Source: Eudorina sp. 2006-703-Eu-15
Taxonomy: Eukaryota; Chlorophyta; Chlorophyceae; Chlamydomonadales; Volvocaceae
Assembly: GCA_003117195.1 (NCBI GenBank)
Contig: BDSI01000050.1
Span: forward strand, 372,001 to 436,000
Direction: 5' to 3'
DNA: 64,000 nucleotides
The notes under the pieces are model-generated. The model made no database searches. It had not been told where the DNA came from and worked only from the letters and a program-made list of their open reading frames with translations. Position 1 is the stretch's first letter. Each line of letters opens with the position of its first letter. This document shows, in pieces, positions 22,501 to 33,577 of the stretch. The translations under genes were made by a program, and so were the position numbers.

Positions 22501-25158
22501 TTACTTCTTGGTGCCCTTCGGCAGCAGGTTCAGCAGCTCGTCGGATCCGCCGGCGCCTGGGCAGCCGGGCGGTGGGAGGGACGGGAGGGGTTTCCAGGGA
22601 TGAGATGCGATCCGGTCGGTGACGGCCACAGGGCCCGGGATGGATTAGATGCGGTCCGGTCCGTCTGGGCCCGTTGGAACACCCGGTCGGGATACGGGTC
22701 CACCTTGTAAAGGTTACACATCCGGTCGTTGACAGTTACACGTTACAGGGCTCCGGGGAAGTGCCCCGGAGCGAGCGCACGGAGGCAGCGGTGCCTGTGG
22801 CGCGCATATGAAGCATGCGCGTGTGCATGGGTGAAAGCCCTAAACAACCCACGACCCGAAGTCCGGGGCCGGGGTTCATCGCCTCTCAACCCGAAATCCG
22901 TAACAGCGAGGAACAGCGGGCGGATTCGAACCACGCCCTCACATGCAGAAGAGCCATTGGACGTCATTCAGTCGCCTGGTGATCCAACTGGAATCAACCT
23001 CGCAGCGCGCGTCATTCCCTTGCCGCGCCAAACACATCACATCGCACGCACCTTCCTCCACCGCTGCTGGCGCCGCGCCCTCCGCTCCGCCGCCCTCCAC
23101 CGGCGGTGCCGCACTGGCGCTGACGCGCGCCGCCGCCTGCTCCGCCTCCAGCTTAGCCAGCACCTCCTGTCAGAGGGGACACAGCACGGAGCGGCAGCAC
23201 GTGGCGGCAGCTACTGCGTCGCCGACGACAAGGGCCAGCACACTGTGCATTCGCAGTACACATCATCCGCAGGAGTGCGGACCACACCCTCCGCAGCGGC
23301 CACTGCCTGGCCACGTGGTGGTGGCTGTGCGCCCACGTGGTGGTGACCAAGCGGCTGCGCTTTCTGATGGCCCTAAGGTCCCTGACATGCTCCCATCACT
23401 ACCAGCAGGTGCTGAACCCCCGGCGGGGGATCAGATCCGCCCTCCGCCCTCCGCCCCGGCTACCCGCTCCGCACCTGCTCCAGCCGGCGCCGCTCCGAGT
23501 ACGGCACAAAGTCCTTCTTGGTGATGGCCGCCAGCTGGTCCTTGAAGATGTACACCGCGTCTGGTGTCGGGGGCGTCAGGGCGGATGCCGGGGAGGCGAG
23601 GCCAGGTGGCACGGGGGCGCGATGGCAGGGTGGGCCGCAGTGAAGAGCCCGCAGGGTTGGCCGCATGGAAGGAATCCCGCGCCAAGGGATGCAATGACAC
23701 GGGGAGAACCGCGCGCGCCTCTTCGAGCGTCGCTAGCGAACGTCGCATGGTAGGCAACCGAGAACGGCATTTTTGAGAGCACCGGGAACGGGTACCAGGA
23801 GGGGTAACACGCCCAGGGGCCGGGCTGGCCGCTCTCCACGCAGGGTTCCGCAGCCCCATGGCAACATGTCCCTCCCTCCCTCCCCTTCCCTCCCTCCCTC
23901 CCCTTCCCTCCCTCCCCTTCCCTCCCTCCTTCCCCTTCCCTCCCTCCACTTCCCTCCTTCCCCTTCCCTCCCTCCACTTCCCTCCTCCCCTTCCCTCCCT
24001 CCACTTCCCTCCCTCCCCTTCCCTCCCTCCTTCCCCTCCCCTTCCCTCCCTCCCCTTCCCTCCCTCCACTTCCCTCCCTCCTTCCCCTTCCCTCCCTCCA
24101 CTTCCCTCCCTCCTTCCCCTTCCCTCTCTCCACTTCCCTCTCTCCACTTCCCTCCCTCCTTCCCCTTCCCTCCCTCCACTTCCCTCCCTCCCCTTCCCTC
24201 CCTCCTTCCCCTTCCCTCCCTCCCTCCACTTCCCTCCCTCCCTCCCCTTCCCTCCCTCCCTCCCTCCGCGGGCATATGTCCCTCCCCCTGTTGTGCAACT
24301 CACTGGATGCCCCGTAGAAGACTAAGCTGTAAAAGACACCGATGACAGCCATGATGGCAGTCACGGCCGCGAGAATGCGGACCAGCAGGTTGTCAAGCAG
24401 CCCGCCGGTGCTGCCGCTGCTGCTTCCGGATGCCGTGTTGATGGTGGTTGCTGGACCGGCAGCTGAAGAGCTGGGGATCTGCACATTTTGCGGCTGAGAC
24501 GGGGCGGTCGTGACCGCGGGAGTGGACGGCGTTGACAGTCCGGACGGAGACGGCGTGGGGACCGTCGGCAGCGTGGGCGGTTGGGGAGCAGCTGCCTGTG
24601 GGGTCTCCTTCCTGCAAACGGAACCGGAGTAGGACAGGCGACTTACTATAAAAGGTGTGCACACCGTCAAGCAGTACACCGTCGCCAGAGTGAACCAAGG
24701 CACGAGCGCGGACGCCAGTGTACGGTTGGTTGTATGACTAAGCCTGGCGCGCACACTTTGACGCGGGGAGAAAGACATCTGTTACTTCACCGTCAATCCT
24801 TACAGCTGCTGCAGCTCCCGCAACTCCTTGCTGACTCCTTTCCGCTTGGCATGAGTCTGTGGCCACACGACCGGGCAGCAAAACACCAGGATCTCACACG
24901 CTGAAACAAAATCCATGTGTCAATCTCATACATGTGGCCAGGACTTATGGCCACCTATTAAGGTCGCAAAGTTCGACCGGTGGGGTGACGCGCCAGCCTA
25001 GCCATATACCCAGAACTCTCGCATAAGATCTAGAAATCATCCCAATCAATCAGGCTTTTGATGCTCACCACAATTAATTTTCGTGGGGCACTCGAGAACA
25101 CATGGTCTCTGAGCGGCTTGAGGCCAGCGTGTCCCTTGCACAACATGGGGCACTGCAT
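22501..25158 (-). CDS. Unknown membrane protein with two predicted helices, 6 exons, about 247 aa
   Basis: Exons 25158-25069, 24892-24804, 24611-24304, 23560-23475, 23166-23052 and 22556-22501 are phase-consistent and end KGTKK-TAA. The first junction is the weakest. It uses a GAG acceptor at 24893; a stronger TTTCAG lies 8 nt upstream, in another phase. What is seen: a first hydrophobic stretch LIVILVFCCPVVW, a basic helix KRKGVSKELRELQQLKETPQ, a long Pro/Ser/Thr-rich linker, a second helix LLVRILAAVTAIMAVIGVFY, then FKDQLAAITKKDFVPYSERR and a Glu/Ala-rich helix. No family is recognised. The helix and charged tail suggest an organelle or ER membrane protein, but that is inference. The gene starts 376 bp from the EMSY-like gene, head to head. 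Confidence 0.55.
22663..22719 (+). repeat. Family A dispersed repeat in an intron
   Basis: It reads GTCTGGGCCCGTTGGAACAC, CCGGTCGGGATACGGGTCCA, CCTTGTAAAGGTTACACA. It lies in the last intron (22557-23051) of the unknown membrane-protein gene. Confidence 0.85.
23866..24285 (+). repeat. 420-bp polypyrimidine tract (CCTTCCCTCCCT)n
   Basis: Variants of CCTTCCCTCCCT and CCACTTCCCT fill nearly all of the third intron (23561-24303) of the membrane-protein gene. The transcribed strand is almost purely purine in the RNA sense. Long open frames here are artefacts of the repeat. Confidence 0.95.
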
Positions 25159-25534
25159 GGCGCGATATATTATCTATGTATTGATGAACATATGCCTCGC
25201 TAACTATGATCAATACTACTCCCTGAGGCTTTTCTTTGCCGTACGCGCCAGTCAAAGTTTCTTGTTGCATGTGGCTCTCTCCCCACGCATTCTTACTCAG
25301 AGACCTCCGTAACAATTTGCCACATGTAGCATTACGACTGTAAAAGTGCTGAATGTTTTGAAAACTCCGGTAACTGCAAAGTCTCCTTTCATGCTTTCCT
25401 GCTTTTCTGGTCGCTGTTTGTATAATTAGAGGGAATCCTTAGCAACATTCGCAATCAACATGCTGCAACGGTCAAGCTGAGCTCGACGGGACAGTTGTGT
25501 AGAAGTGTCTTAAGGCGGCGTGCGGGGAGCGCGG
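25159..25534. promoter_or_regulatory. Shared promoter region of a divergent gene pair
   Basis: The 376 bp between the start codons of the membrane-protein gene (minus) and the EMSY-like gene (plus) must hold both promoters and both 5' leaders. The middle is AT-rich. No specific box is claimed. Confidence 0.45.
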
Positions 25535-28500
25535 ATGGACCCGATTGCGCAGCTCGGGCGCGATGCATACTATGCCCTGTGCGTCGCTTTTGCGGCGCAG
25601 CATAAGGACAAGCTCTACGCGCCGGTAGGAACCCTTCGCGCCTTGATGCGTCCCCGATTGCGGGGCCCTTCTTGCCATCAACACCGAGCAAAACTCATGG
25701 GAACGGACAGGAGACGGACGTGCTCTTGGACGACGCCCGCGACCTCTTGGGAGTCACTGAGGAGGATGATAGGGTAAGCCCTGCCTTGATACAAGCCCTG
25801 CCCCGTCACCTCGCTGGCCTCACCGCGATATCGCGAACTCGGCGCTGCCCTCCCTCCCCCTCAGGCAATACGCTCACAGATCGACCAGGACCCCATGATT
25901 GCCGCGCTCAGGTGCGCTCCCCTCGCCTCCAGTAGTCGCGGTGCCTACCGCGGCTGGCGCAGGGTCACGTCTCTGCGGCGCGACCGCCGAGGGGGCTCTC
26001 CACATTCTTCGGATGGCGCAGCCGTAGCGCGGAGGGGGGCCGCTTCGGCACCGCATGCGGGCTTACCGGGGTGTATGCGGGCCTGGGGATTCTGGGGTGC
26101 TAGGACGCGCTCCCGCTCAAACCGGACGGCGGAAGCGCGGGAAGACGGAAGGGCACGTTGGCCCCGGGTCTTGTTCGGGATGGTGCCGCGGTGTCGGGTC
26201 GGGGCGTGCACCCATTCAACGCATCGTGGCCAATGAGCCACAGCGCACGAGCTGTAGCTGCCAGCTAAGGCGCCGGCCAACAGCGGGGGGGTTATGGCAG
26301 GCAGGGGTCCCTGATCCGTCCGCCGCGCGATGCCTCTGGGCTCCCGTTGGGGTCCGACGCAACGCGGTCGGGAGGGCTAGGAACCGGTACCGCCTGGTAG
26401 GATGCCCCGGTAGGGTACGGCCCTGCGCGCACTTCACCACCGTGACCATTCATTGACCACCACGGCCACGCACACGGCGCTGGCCAACCTGCTCTTGTGG
26501 CCCGCTGGCCAACCTCTGCGCTTAATTTTCGCACAGCCCCTGTCAGCGGTGACGTAGACGGCACCCGCAGGGTCCAGTTCGTGATTGAACACGTGGCTGA
26601 TGACTGCGGGGGGTGCGGTGCTGCTGGGCCAGTCTGCTGTCCTGCAGCGGGGTCTCCATCCCTGTCCTGTCAGCGGGTCACAAATTGGGTCGCAGATCGA
26701 CACCGGGCGCGACCTGTCAAGTGGTACTTTGGATGTGGGCTGGTCCGGCCCTACCCTGTGTGCTTTCATGTGGGTATGTTTGTCTCTCAGTCTCTGATCC
26801 CTGGTGATCCCCGCCCACCAGGCGAGGTGAGCTGCCCCCGGGGGGCATCCGACCGCTGCTGCTGCCCGCGTCCAGAGCTGGCACGCCGTTCGGCGGGATG
26901 CCGCCGCCGACAGCCACCACGCCGGCTGCCCTGGGCGGCGGGTTTGACACGCCCTTCTCCACGCAGCAGCAAAAAGCCGCCGCGAAAAAGAGTGAGTAGC
27001 ATTAGCTGCTGCGCTCAACGTCGGCGAGCGGGAGGGCGGGTCGAAGCGGGCGGGCGGCGACCCGCGGGACGTCCCTCCGATTGTCCCGACGGGACACAGC
27101 GTGCGAGTAGATGATGGCGTAGCTCCGCGGGGGCCGCGTAGCGTTGCTGCCTCCTCCTCACTTCCGAGAAAGAATGGGCTGCGACAGGGAGAGTGTAGAG
27201 TGTGTAGGCAATTGTGCTTGGTGCGGGCCTGTATTGTTTGGGTTGCTGCACCTCGTCGGGGCTCGGCGGAGGGAGCCACGCCCGCGCTCTGGATCCCTAT
27301 CCCGCGCGGATACCCCGCTGGGGGCAGCAGCGGGGGCCCGACAGCAGGCCGGAGCGCAGTGAAGGGGCTTTGTGGGTGTGGGTCTGGGGACTCACGGGCT
27401 GTGCGGCGCGAGGTGAGCACAGCACATGGGGGCAACACGTGTCCGGCGGAGCCTTCGTGCGTTGACGTGTGGGGAGCCATGCGTGAGGGCGGTCGGGTGG
27501 GGAGAGCCACAGCCCCTCCTCTGGGTCCCCGGAACCTCCTCTGGGTCACCGGTTCCGCTTCAGGAGACAAAGACACATCTGAAGTTGCACGTGAACTCAA
27601 CTTTTCTCCGCAATCGCGCCTCCGTGCCCTGCGTCTCCGTTGTGTGGCGCCGCCGGACAGCGTCCGCGACACCCAGCAGCGTCGCCGCGGCACCCGTGGC
27701 GGCCGCGGCAGCGGCGGCGGGCCCGCCGCCCCCCGGGGCCACGGGCACGGCGCTGGTGGGGCGCAAGCTGCAGCGGCTCTTCCCGGACCTGTCGCCGCCG
27801 TGGGTGACGGGCACGGTCATGCAGTACAACGCCGCCACCGGCAAGCACCTGATCGCGTACACCCCGCCGCTGCGGAAGGAGCTGTGGGAGTGCATCGCGG
27901 ACTTTGCGCCGCAGAACTTCCGGTGGCTGGAGGCGGGGGCGGAACCGGCGGCGCCCGCGGCTTCCAAAGGCGGGGGCGCCGGCAAGACGGGTGGGTGGGT
28001 GGGTATGGGTGTGGGAGGGACTGGGCGGGAGGGCTGACGTGGGGCCGGAGGGCCCGGCAGCAGCATGAGCGGAACTGTGTATCGCGTTTTACTGTGGGTC
28101 AGGGGCACTGGACCCCGAGGGGACGCGATGGCTGGTGGGATTTACCATAAGGAGTAAGGCCCATCAGGTGCGAAAGCGCCGCGGTGGTCCCGGGTGGGTG
28201 CCTTGGGTCCGTGGGTGGGGTGTGCGAGGCGTTGGTGGATGTGCGGGAGGTGGGTGCCATAGTGGGGGGAGGGTATCGGAAATTGGTAGACATTTTCAAA
28301 CTGCGCTGTTGGGGGAGGGAGCAAGTTGACGTGGCAGTGGCGCAGTGGTGGGTCTCAGACGAACCGGTGGCGCCGGTGGCCGCACCGGTGACCGGCCCCC
28401 CCGCGTCGCCTAGGACAGGACCGCCTGCGTACCGCCCACCCCTCCCTCCGGATCGGACCGTTCGGTCCTTTGCCCTGGCAGCCGCAGCAGCAGCAGCGCA

Positions 28501-30370
28501 GATTCAATGTGTCTACCACTGTCTTACACCTCCCCCTTCCCAACCCCGCACAGGCGGTTCCAAGTCTTCAGCCAAAGCCTCGACGCCAAAAGCGCCCCCG
28601 CCGCCGCCGGTGCCGAAGGCGCCGCCGGCGCCGATCCCCGTCCCTGGAGTGGTACTCGCCGGGGGCCCGTCCACACACCACGCGAGTGAGTGGGTGGCGG
28701 ATGTCGGTGAGGGACGTGCCATGGCGGGGGAGGTGCAACTTAAGTGCTGTCTTACAGCTCCGAAACTGAAGCGGAAGCCCCATATGGATTTTTGTCCGCC
28801 GACGCGCGTGCGCAGCTCTGAAACTCGAAAGGGCCATGCATCTGGACCATGCATGAGCACCGCTGGGGACAACTGCGCCGCTCCGAAAACCCCAAGAGGG
28901 AGCTGCCCTGTCAGTGTTGAGCGCTGGGGACTGGGGCTGGTTATCGGCTCCCGCCATGGAGCGCCGACGGGTGGGCCGGCGGAGGGTGCCGGCCGCCCTC
29001 CGCGTTTCCCGCCTCCGCTGTAATCCCTCCCCTCCCTCCATTGTTGGCCCTCCTGGTCCGCACAGCTGGCGTCAGCCTCACGTCGGCGCCCTTCAGCGAG
29101 GGCTTCCTCAGGTCTTGCCTGGCGAAGAACAAACCAGACGTAGGTCGGGGGGCCGCGGGTGCTGCGGTGGCGCCGCGTGGGCGTGGGCGTGGGCGTGGTT
29201 GAGCAGGTGGAGCAGGTGGACGTGAGGTCATATAGGTGGGGCCGCGACCCAGAAGCGCGACCCGTGGGTCACTCAGCTCGGTGTCGCCGTGATGGAGGCC
29301 GCAGCCGCGAAGCTCCTGTCGATGCCGCACCACGGTGCATTATCAGCTCCGTGGCGCCGTTGCGCGTGTGGATCCACGCCCAGCCCCGGGCTGCTATCCG
29401 GGTGGGCTGCGATCTGGGTGGGAGGTGAACAGGTAGCTGGGTTGACGGGCCGTGTCCGGGTTGTGTTTATTTTTCCTTCACCCGCCCCCTCCGCCACACG
29501 CACACCCGACCATGTTTGCCCCACGCCTGAGGTTTCTTTGATGGTAACGCCCCGCCTGTTCCTGACCCCTGCACCCCCTTCCCCCCTGCACCCCCGTCAC
29601 CCCAGGACCTGGCCACGATGCTGACGGCCACCGACGACCGCGGGGTGACGCTGGTGCGGGAGCTGGTGGCGGTGCTGGAGGACCCGGGGGACATCGGTGA
29701 GAGCTCCCCCCGGGGGAAGGCGCAGGCGGGCGGATGGGGGGAGGTAGTAGGGGTGGCACGGAGGAGCTACAGTGACAGCTCCAGCGGTACCGGAAGGAGG
29801 AGACAGGAGTGCCGGGTTGTTACAGCGCTGGGGTTGAAGGTGAAGGCGGAGGTGGAGGTGGAAGAGACGGGATTGATAGAAGATGAAGGGATTTGGAAAT
29901 GAAGCGTTGCATCGCGGACCTGCCCCACCCGGCGGGTTCAACAGGCCCAGACAGCGGCCGGTGACGCACCGGTCGCCGCCCTGGAGGAACAGTTATCAGG
30001 GGAGCTGGGCTGCGCACGGGAACCAACCGTGTAAAGCTGGTGGGCAATCAGGATATGCCCTACCCACCCCCGCGTTTCGTGCCCCGCCCCCCTCCCCACC
30101 TCAATATTCGAGGCTCCCCAACCTGCTGTCTTGCTCCTGTCCCTGCTCTTGGGTTTCTAGGGTTTCCCTGATCCTGCTTGTTTCCCTTCCTTACCGATCC
30201 CAGCGCCACCACCCGGCCCCGGCGCCCTCCTCCTCCTCCCCACGTCACCTCTTCCAACCCCCCCTTGGGTTGCAGCGGACATCAATCGGCTGCTTGACGA
30301 ATCCCAACAGCTCGGTCAGCGGGAGCAGCAGCTGCGGGCGGAGCTGCGGGAGCTGGGCGTCATGGGATGA
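25535..30370 (+). CDS. EMSY-like protein: ENT domain plus Tudor-like domain, 10 exons
   Basis: Exons 25535-25624, 25711-25773, 25865-25911, 26822-26991, 27661-27990, 28554-28685, 28758-(28793 or 28913), 29066-29139, 29606-29696 and 30276-30370 join in phase; only the 3' end of exon 7 is unsure. Residues 1-66 form an ENT domain: GRDAYYALCVAFAAQHKDKL, ETDVLLDDARDLLGVTEEDD, AIRSQIDQDPMIAALR. Residues about 155-212 are a Tudor/Agenet-like domain: GRKLQRLFPDLSPPWVTGTV, MQYNAATGKHLIAY, ELWECIADF. Basic PKLKRKP suggests nuclear import. The C terminus (RLLDESQQLGQREQQLRAEL) is a coiled coil. This is the layout of plant EMSY-LIKE proteins, which read histone tails in chromatin. Length is about 375-415 residues, in the family range. 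The start was chosen as the first ATG before the ENT helix. Confidence 0.8.
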
Positions 30371-32196
30371 GCCGGACCGGACTGGACCGGGCCGGGCGGA
30401 GCCGTGTGGCACTGCGGCGGATGGCGCGGCACTGCGGCACGGCGGATGACGACCCGCTCCTGGGCTCCCGCGGGAGAGGAGAGCGTGCGGGCGCCTTTCG
30501 GGGGCGGTGGTCAGGTACCTGGGAACACTGCCGGAGCGACGGAGAAAGCATGACGGACGGAGAGGGTTGGGGGCGGAGGCGCAGGAGGAGGAGGTGGAGG
30601 GGTGCGGCAGGTGGACTCCGGGTGTGAGGCCGGGTCGGATGGGCCTGCTGGGCGGGACGGGCCGGGCTCGAGGCAGAATGCGGGCAGGGGTGAGTTTGGT
30701 GACGCCGCGCCGGATCGGCTGGGCCGGCTGGGTCGGCTCGACGTGTCCGAGGTGGCTGGCGGATGCACCGCAGGCCACTGGTTGGGCGGCAAGGGGCCAG
30801 ACCCGGCGGGCGGACGGGCGGGCGCAGGGCTGCTGAGGCGGCAGCAGGTAGCGCCGCGCTCTCCTTCCCATCAGCGTGGCCGCCGTGGGGACGAGGTCCC
30901 ACCAGCCCGCATGAGGCCGCTGTGGAGCAGCTCCGTACATGAATGGCGGGGACGGGACGGGATGGGGGCGTCTGCGGCGGCGGCGGCGGCGAGGGGTGGC
31001 TGGTCGCTGCGCCACCCAGAAAGGGAGGGTGTCCCAGGACGCTTGGAGCGGGGCCCGGAAGTGGAGTGGGATCTGGAATCCCGCTGCGACGGCGGCGGCG
31101 GCAGAGGCGGCCAGTGCACGGTGTGCGGCTAACGGCTTGGACGTACTTGCCGGCGGAATGGGCCGTCTTCAGGGTTATGATGTGTGGCCTGCTCTGAGCG
31201 CAATGTGCTCAGCGACGAAACCAACGCGGAATGTGTGTGTCTGTGTGTATGTGTGTGGAGGTTGAGTCGGTTGGGGTCTGAGGTTGGGTGAGCCGGGCAT
31301 GAGATGCTCGTGAGGAGCTGGATTGCTTCAACCAAAGAGACTGGACAAGGCTGCTACAACATGAAGGGCTGTCCGGCCGCTAGAGGGGGCGTGGTGCACC
31401 GGGCGAATGAATGGGTGCCTGTCGGATCGCGCGGTCTAAGGGCCCCCAATGCACACGGCCTTCGAAACGGGCTGGCTGATAATACTCTCGCAGGGGGGTG
31501 GGGGGTGGAGCGCGCGAAACTGTGGCGTGGAGCGCTCGCAACAAATGAGACGTACATGTCAGCAGCGAGGTCACGACTCGTTACGCGAGTTTCAATCACG
31601 ACAGCCGAAGCCGATGAGATGAGAGCCCACGTGTTTTCCAATAAACAGGGCCACATGCCCGACCTACAGGGGGCCTCCTTGAGCCCTTAGACGTGTGTCC
31701 CTATCCACGATATAAACGACTTGCTGACCCGCCCCCGCGACATGCATCCCTCAGCATGTCCAGGCAGGAATCTCGGCACCTCCCTTAGAGCGCCACTTGC
31801 AATCACGAGCCTTGCAGAGCTGGGTACTGTACCCTCCAAGAACCCTGGACGGTGGACGCCACTTTCGATCGACCAACCTCCCAAGTTCACCGGGCAGACG
31901 GCTGAGGGGATTCAAAGGTCTTCGAACCCCACGGACGGACGGACGGACGGGCTGGACCCCCGCAGCGCTGCGCCGCTGCATCGACCCATGCTCCTCGAGA
32001 ATGCGGCGGAGGGCTGCGGCGCAGCAGCGGTCATCGAAGACCGGTGAGGCAGGGTAAGGTCGAGTACAAGAAAAATACCGCATATTCATGGCCTACCGTA
32101 CAGGGCGATGGAAACAGGTAATACCTTCAAAACACACACGAGCAGCGCTGCCATCCCCTGCCATTCCTCTGGTCGATACGTCTCATCGCGAATCGT
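30371..32196. other. Intergenic, no supported gene
   Basis: GC-rich to 31.2 kb with overlapping frames on both strands, then mixed. A short (GGAC)n run sits at 31931-31950. The minus frame at 31751-32089 looks weakly protein-like but has no motif or splice partner. Confidence 0.45.
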
Positions 32197-32246
32197 ATTG
32201 GAACACCCGGTCGGGATACGGGTCCACCTTGTAACGGTTACATTAC
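32197..32246 (+). repeat. Family A dispersed repeat
   Basis: It reads TTGGAACACCCGGTCGGGAT, ACGGGTCCACCTTGTAACGG, TTACATTACA. It lies 294 bp past the stop of the minus-strand paralogue at 32.5 kb and supplies TGTAA on both strands. Confidence 0.85.
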
Positions 32247-32539
32247 ATTGAGGTATGCACACACGGGCCCGAGGCCCGTCTTTCCATGTCTTCCGAGCAG
32301 AGTGAGCCCATTCTCGAAGTCGCCCTTCAGCAGCTGCGGCGATAACCCACTGCAGTAACCCTCTTCTCAGCAGCTCAATTGTACCCAAACGCTTTCGGTG
32401 AGCCACATTCTTATTGGTGCCCCCGTGCCCGTCGGCACGTAGGGCCGTCTTCCTGTAGGCCGTACTCCTGTTCCCCCCAGCGCTACAGCTGCACGACTAT
32501 GTACAACAATTTACGATTGCACCTGCTGACCTGCGATCC

Positions 32540-33577
32540 TCATAGGCATATCTCTCCGGCCGGCCCCGCCGCCGCCGCCGCGACCAAGTTCAGCGGCACG
32601 ATCTGACAGGTGCACTTCGGCACAGTCGGCATGGCGCCGCTCATGACCAACAGGGCACACACCCTCGTACCACAGGAGCGGCCCCCGCCCACTTCCGCGC
32701 CAACGCCCCGACTAAACACCCGCAGCCCGATCTCCAACCCGCACTCCTCCACCAGCGTCGGGAAGTCGCGGTTACCCAGCACAATCTCCTCCTTCCGCAC
32801 AGTCACGCCGCTGCCCCACGCACGCTGCCACTCCGCAAAGCTGCAGCTGTGGCCGCCACCGCCGCCGCCCTGGGTGGAGGGAGAGCCCGGCGGCACGCAC
32901 GAACCGCACGACCCATCACCCATAGCGTGCGCTGCCTGCCAGCCGGCATCGTCACGGCTGGCGAGACACACACCGTCCACTGCCGCGGCCGTCGCAGCCG
33001 GGTCATCACCCGCAGGAATACCAGCATCACCCGCAGGAACACCCGCAGCACCCGCAGCAGCTGGGGTGTGGTCGACTCGCCGAAGTCGCTCCTCGGTTGG
33101 TGTGGAAGGCGGCAGCGGCGGGGAGGGCGGGCCTGGCGGCGTGCGGAACGCCACCGTGAACTCCCCGATGTGTTTCAGGCCCTGGGTGTGGAGCACGAGG
33201 AACAGCCGGTCAGCGAGTTGGATCTGGTGGCAGCAGGCGTGGCTTGTGTTGCCGTAGGCGGGGCCGGTATGGAGAGCGGAGATGAAGCGAACCCGGAGGC
33301 CGGGCGCGGATGGCGGCGGCGGTTTCTTGTGCGTGTTTCCTGCGGTGATGGCCCTGACGCTGGCACCGGCGGCGCCGGCGCGAGGCGTGGATGGGGACGA
33401 AGGCTCCATGCGCAGTAGTGCGGTTGGCGTTGTGGGCGTTGTGGGCAGTTTCGTCGGGGGCAGAGGGGAGTTGTCCTGTCGGCCGCTGGGCGTTCTGGGC
33501 TCCTCGGGGCGCGGAGCTAAGGTCCCGCGGTTGCCATGCGCGGTCCAGGCGCCAAAGCTGAGACCCTGTCCCAGCAT
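32540..33577 (-). CDS. Unknown protein, paralogue A (345 aa)
   Basis: A single open exon runs from ATG 33577 to TGA 32540; a second ATG at 33409 would remove 56 low-complexity residues. Shared with paralogue B (36941-37525) in the same order: SALHTGPAYGN, HACCHQIQLADRLFLVLHTQ, GEFTVAFRT, CSFAEWQRAWGSGVTV, VEECGLEIGLRVFS, ALLVMSG and CTCQIVPL. Between the third and fourth blocks A carries an insert of about 105 residues. It is Pro-rich, then repeats (V/I)PAGD(A/D), then Gly. B has 8 residues there. The insert could be coding or a retained intron. There is no signal peptide or membrane helix. I do not recognise the fold; conserved CCHQ and C-x-C suggest metal binding or disulfides. Confidence 0.55.
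   Translation of the reverse strand: MLGQGLSFGAWTAHGNRGTLAPRPEEPRTPSGRQDNSPLPPTKLPTTPTTPTALLRMEPSSPSTPRAGAAGASVRAITAGNTHKKPPPPSAPGLRVRFISALHTGPAYGNTSHACCHQIQLADRLFLVLHTQGLKHIGEFTVAFRTPPGPPSPPLPPSTPTEERLRRVDHTPAAAGAAGVPAGDAGIPAGDDPAATAAAVDGVCLASRDDAGWQAAHAMGDGSCGSCVPPGSPSTQGGGGGGHSCSFAEWQRAWGSGVTVRKEEIVLGNRDFPTLVEECGLEIGLRVFSRGVGAEVGGGRSCGTRVCALLVMSGAMPTVPKCTCQIVPLNLVAAAAAGPAGEICL

Noticed and set aside
23431..24778. Long Gly/Glu/Arg or Pro/Ser/Leu open frames over the pyrimidine tract
   Set aside because: They are translations of a simple repeat. Real exons of the membrane-protein gene lie on either side, and splice signals remove the tract.
26434..27693. 419-codon minus-strand open frame
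   Set aside because: It is antisense to exons and introns of the EMSY-like gene, without conserved motifs.
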